NCBI GenBank assembly: GCA_021161495.1
Contig: JAGHAO010000039.1
Coordinates: forward strand, 1-13,916
Length of the DNA stretch: 13,916 bases
Direction: 5' to 3'
Origin: Caldisericaceae bacterium
GTDB taxonomy: Bacteria > Caldisericota > Caldisericia > Caldisericales > Caldisericaceae
Part shown: positions 12,388 to 13,916 of the stretch, one piece after another
How positions within the stretch are numbered: position 1 is the first letter of the stretch
How the letters are laid out: every line of letters begins with the position of its first letter
Notes under the pieces: generated by a model
Told to the model about the DNA's origin: nothing
The model's input: only the letters and a program-made list of their open reading frames with translations
Database searches by the model: none
Position numbers and translations under genes: made by a program

Positions 12388-13916
12388 ATGGACGCAAAAC
12401 AGATAATATTCGGAACTGATGTAAGAAAAGCGGTTCAGGAAGGTGTTGATAAATTAGCAAATACCGTAAAGGTAACTCTCGGCCCCAAAGGAAGGCATGT
12501 TGCACTTGAAAGGAAATTCGGATCTCCTCTTCTTTCTGACGACGGAGTTACCATCGCAAAAGAAATCGAACTTAAAGATCCTAACGAAAATATCGGCGCA
12601 CAACTCGTAAAAGAAGTTGCTTCCAAAACGGAAGACGTCGCAGGTGACGGAACAACCACCGCAACGGTTCTCGCACAGGTAATGATTGACGAAGGCGTCA
12701 AAAATGTTACCGCAGGTGCGGATCCTCTCCTTCTCAAAAAAGGAATGGACAAAGCGGTGGAAGTAGCAGTCGAAGAAATGAAAAAACTTAAAAAAGAAAT
12801 TTCTTCCAAAGAAGAGATTGCACAGGTAGGCACTGTTTCTTCCAAAATCCCGGAAGTCGGAAAAGCAATTGCCGACGCAGTCGATAAAGTCGGAAAAGAT
12901 GGTGTAATTACCGTGGAAGAATCCCAGGGGCTCGGCCTGGAAGTAAAAACAGTAGAAGGTATGCAGTTCGACAGGGGTTATATTTCTCCGTATTTTGTAA
13001 CGGACCCCGACAGAATGGAAGTCGAACTTAAAGACCCTTATATCGTGATTACCGACAAAAAAGTTTCTTCCATTCAGGATTTCCTTCCTTTACTTGAAAA
13101 AATTGTTCAGAAGGGAAAACCGTTCCTTCTTATTGCTGACGACGTAAGCGGTGAAGCACTGGCAACCCTCGTTCTTAACAAAATCAAGGGGACGTTCACT
13201 TGCTGCGCGGTTAAAGCACCGGGCTTCGGCGACAGAAGAAAAGCGATGCTTCAGGATATTGCAATCCTCACCGGCGGCCAGGTAATTTCAGAAGACTTAG
13301 GCCTTAAATTCGAGAGCGTAACTTTGGATATGTTAGGACGCGCAGACAGTGTGAAAGTCGATAAAGACAACACCACAATCGTCGGCGGAAAAGGAAAGAA
13401 AGAAGACATCGAAGCAAGGATTAAACAAATAAAAGACCAGATTAAGACAACCACTTCCAGTTACGATAAGGAAAAACTCGAAGAAAGGCTTGCAAAACTT
13501 TCCGGTGGCGTTGCAATCATCAAAGTCGGTGGTGCAACTGAAACCGAAATGAAAGAAATGAAACACAGAGTTGAAGATGCAGTTTCCGCAACCAAAGCGG
13601 CACTTGCAGAAGGTATTGTAGCAGGTGGCGGAACGGTATTCGTAAACGTGATTCCCGCACTCGATAAGATTAAAGCGGAAGGTGACGAAAAAACCGGTGT
13701 TGAAATTGTAAAGAAAGCATTGAAAGAACCGGTTAAACTCATCGCCGACAATGCGGGTTACGACGGAATAATTGTGCTTCATAAAGTGATGGAGTCTGAC
13801 AAGAATGTGGGATTCAACGCAGAAAGCGGAAAATACGAAGATATGTTCAAAGCGGGAATTATCGATCCTCTCAAAGTTGTAAGGAGTGCTTTACAGAATG
13901 CGGAAAGCATTGCTTC
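12388..13916 (+). CDS. groEL: Chaperonin GroEL, C-terminus cut by window edge
   Basis: GroEL folds proteins in an ATP-driven double-ring chamber. The frame is open for 509 codons plus 2 nt. Families of about 540 residues imply that about 30 residues, including any Gly/Met tail, lie outside. Conserved elements: TLGPKGRHV (30-38), D52 in SDDGVTIAKEIEL, the ATP-site GDGTTTATVL (86-95) with D87, EGMQFDRGYISPYF (190-203), KAPGFGDRRKAML (276-288), KVGGATETEMKEMKHRVEDA (379-398) with the catalytic-type Asp at 397, and AALAEGIVAGGG (404-415). In the last element an Ala replaces the usual Glu/Asp/Gln at residue 407. The SD AAGGAGG lies 7 nt before the ATG. Translation is probably coupled loosely to groES. 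Confidence 0.98.
   Translation, partial: MDAKQIIFGTDVRKAVQEGVDKLANTVKVTLGPKGRHVALERKFGSPLLSDDGVTIAKEIELKDPNENIGAQLVKEVASKTEDVAGDGTTTATVLAQVMIDEGVKNVTAGADPLLLKKGMDKAVEVAVEEMKKLKKEISSKEEIAQVGTVSSKIPEVGKAIADAVDKVGKDGVITVEESQGLGLEVKTVEGMQFDRGYISPYFVTDPDRMEVELKDPYIVITDKKVSSIQDFLPLLEKIVQKGKPFLLIADDVSGEALATLVLNKIKGTFTCCAVKAPGFGDRRKAMLQDIAILTGGQVISEDLGLKFESVTLDMLGRADSVKVDKDNTTIVGGKGKKEDIEARIKQIKDQIKTTTSSYDKEKLEERLAKLSGGVAIIKVGGATETEMKEMKHRVEDAVSATKAALAEGIVAGGGTVFVNVIPALDKIKAEGDEKTGVEIVKKALKEPVKLIADNAGYDGIIVLHKVMESDKNVGFNAESGKYEDMFKAGIIDPLKVVRSALQNAESIA

Noticed and set aside
12435..13782. Minus-strand ORFs of up to 149 codons opposite groEL
   Set aside because: These are Ser/Phe-rich shadows of GroEL codon usage; no start signals and no conserved motif.
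1..13916. tRNA/rRNA genes, CRISPR arrays, insertion sequences or prophage genes
   Set aside because: Intergenic space totals only a few hundred bases, with no repeat-spacer pattern, transposase motif or cloverleaf-like sequence seen on either strand.

Overview
This is a bacterial chromosome segment made almost entirely of housekeeping genes. It looks AT-rich (roughly 40% GC by eye), and the coding is very tight: the two largest gaps are about 180 bp and 96 bp. The proteins are Lys/Glu-rich. Fmt, Def, RF1, Rho, GroES/GroEL and FolE2 all point to Bacteria. FchA-type cyclohydrolase, a CsaB-like pyruvyl transferase, FolE2 instead of FolE, and a DUF1461 (Lit-like) membrane protein suggest a deep-branching, probably anaerobic lineage (for example Caldisericota, Coprothermobacterota, Thermotogota or a Firmicutes relative). 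I cannot assign the organism from the sequence alone.

Layout. (1) Positions 7810 down to 1, minus strand: one ten-gene operon. In transcription order it holds a DUF4213/DUF364 protein, fchA, rho, tdk, prfA, prmC, tsaC, def, fmt and the start of a csaB-like gene that runs off the left edge. Neighbours overlap by 4-14 nt or are separated by 5 nt, so strong translational coupling is expected. (2) Positions 7811-7906: a divergent promoter region. (3) Positions 7907-9054, plus strand: queD and folE2, overlapping by ATGA. (4) Positions 11904-9021, minus strand: an MrfA/YprA-type DEAH helicase followed by a DUF1461 membrane protein, whose 3' end overlaps the 3' end of folE2 tail to tail by 34 bp. 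(5) Positions 11905-12084: a divergent regulatory region with two CIRCE (HrcA) operators. (6) Positions 12085 to the right edge, plus strand: groES and groEL (groEL is cut off about 30 codons before its usual end).

How the genes fit together. The large operon covers the life of a protein chain. FchA can supply 10-formyl-THF, Fmt formylates initiator tRNA, Def removes the formyl group, TsaC starts t6A modification of ANN-decoding tRNAs, RF1 ends translation, PrmC methylates RF1, and Rho ends transcription. queD/folE2 make the pterin precursor of queuosine (and FolE2 also feeds folate). groES/groEL is a stress-regulated chaperonin operon.

Most notable signals. First, three of the four visible operon promoters have a perfect TATAAT ending only 6-7 nt before an ATG with no usable Shine-Dalgarno. 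This predicts leaderless mRNAs as a regular mode for first genes, while internal genes and groES have SD sequences. Second, there is a double CIRCE arrangement, whose upstream copy sits midway between the groES and helicase start points. I found no convincing new multi-gene system, mobile element, CRISPR array or RNA gene.
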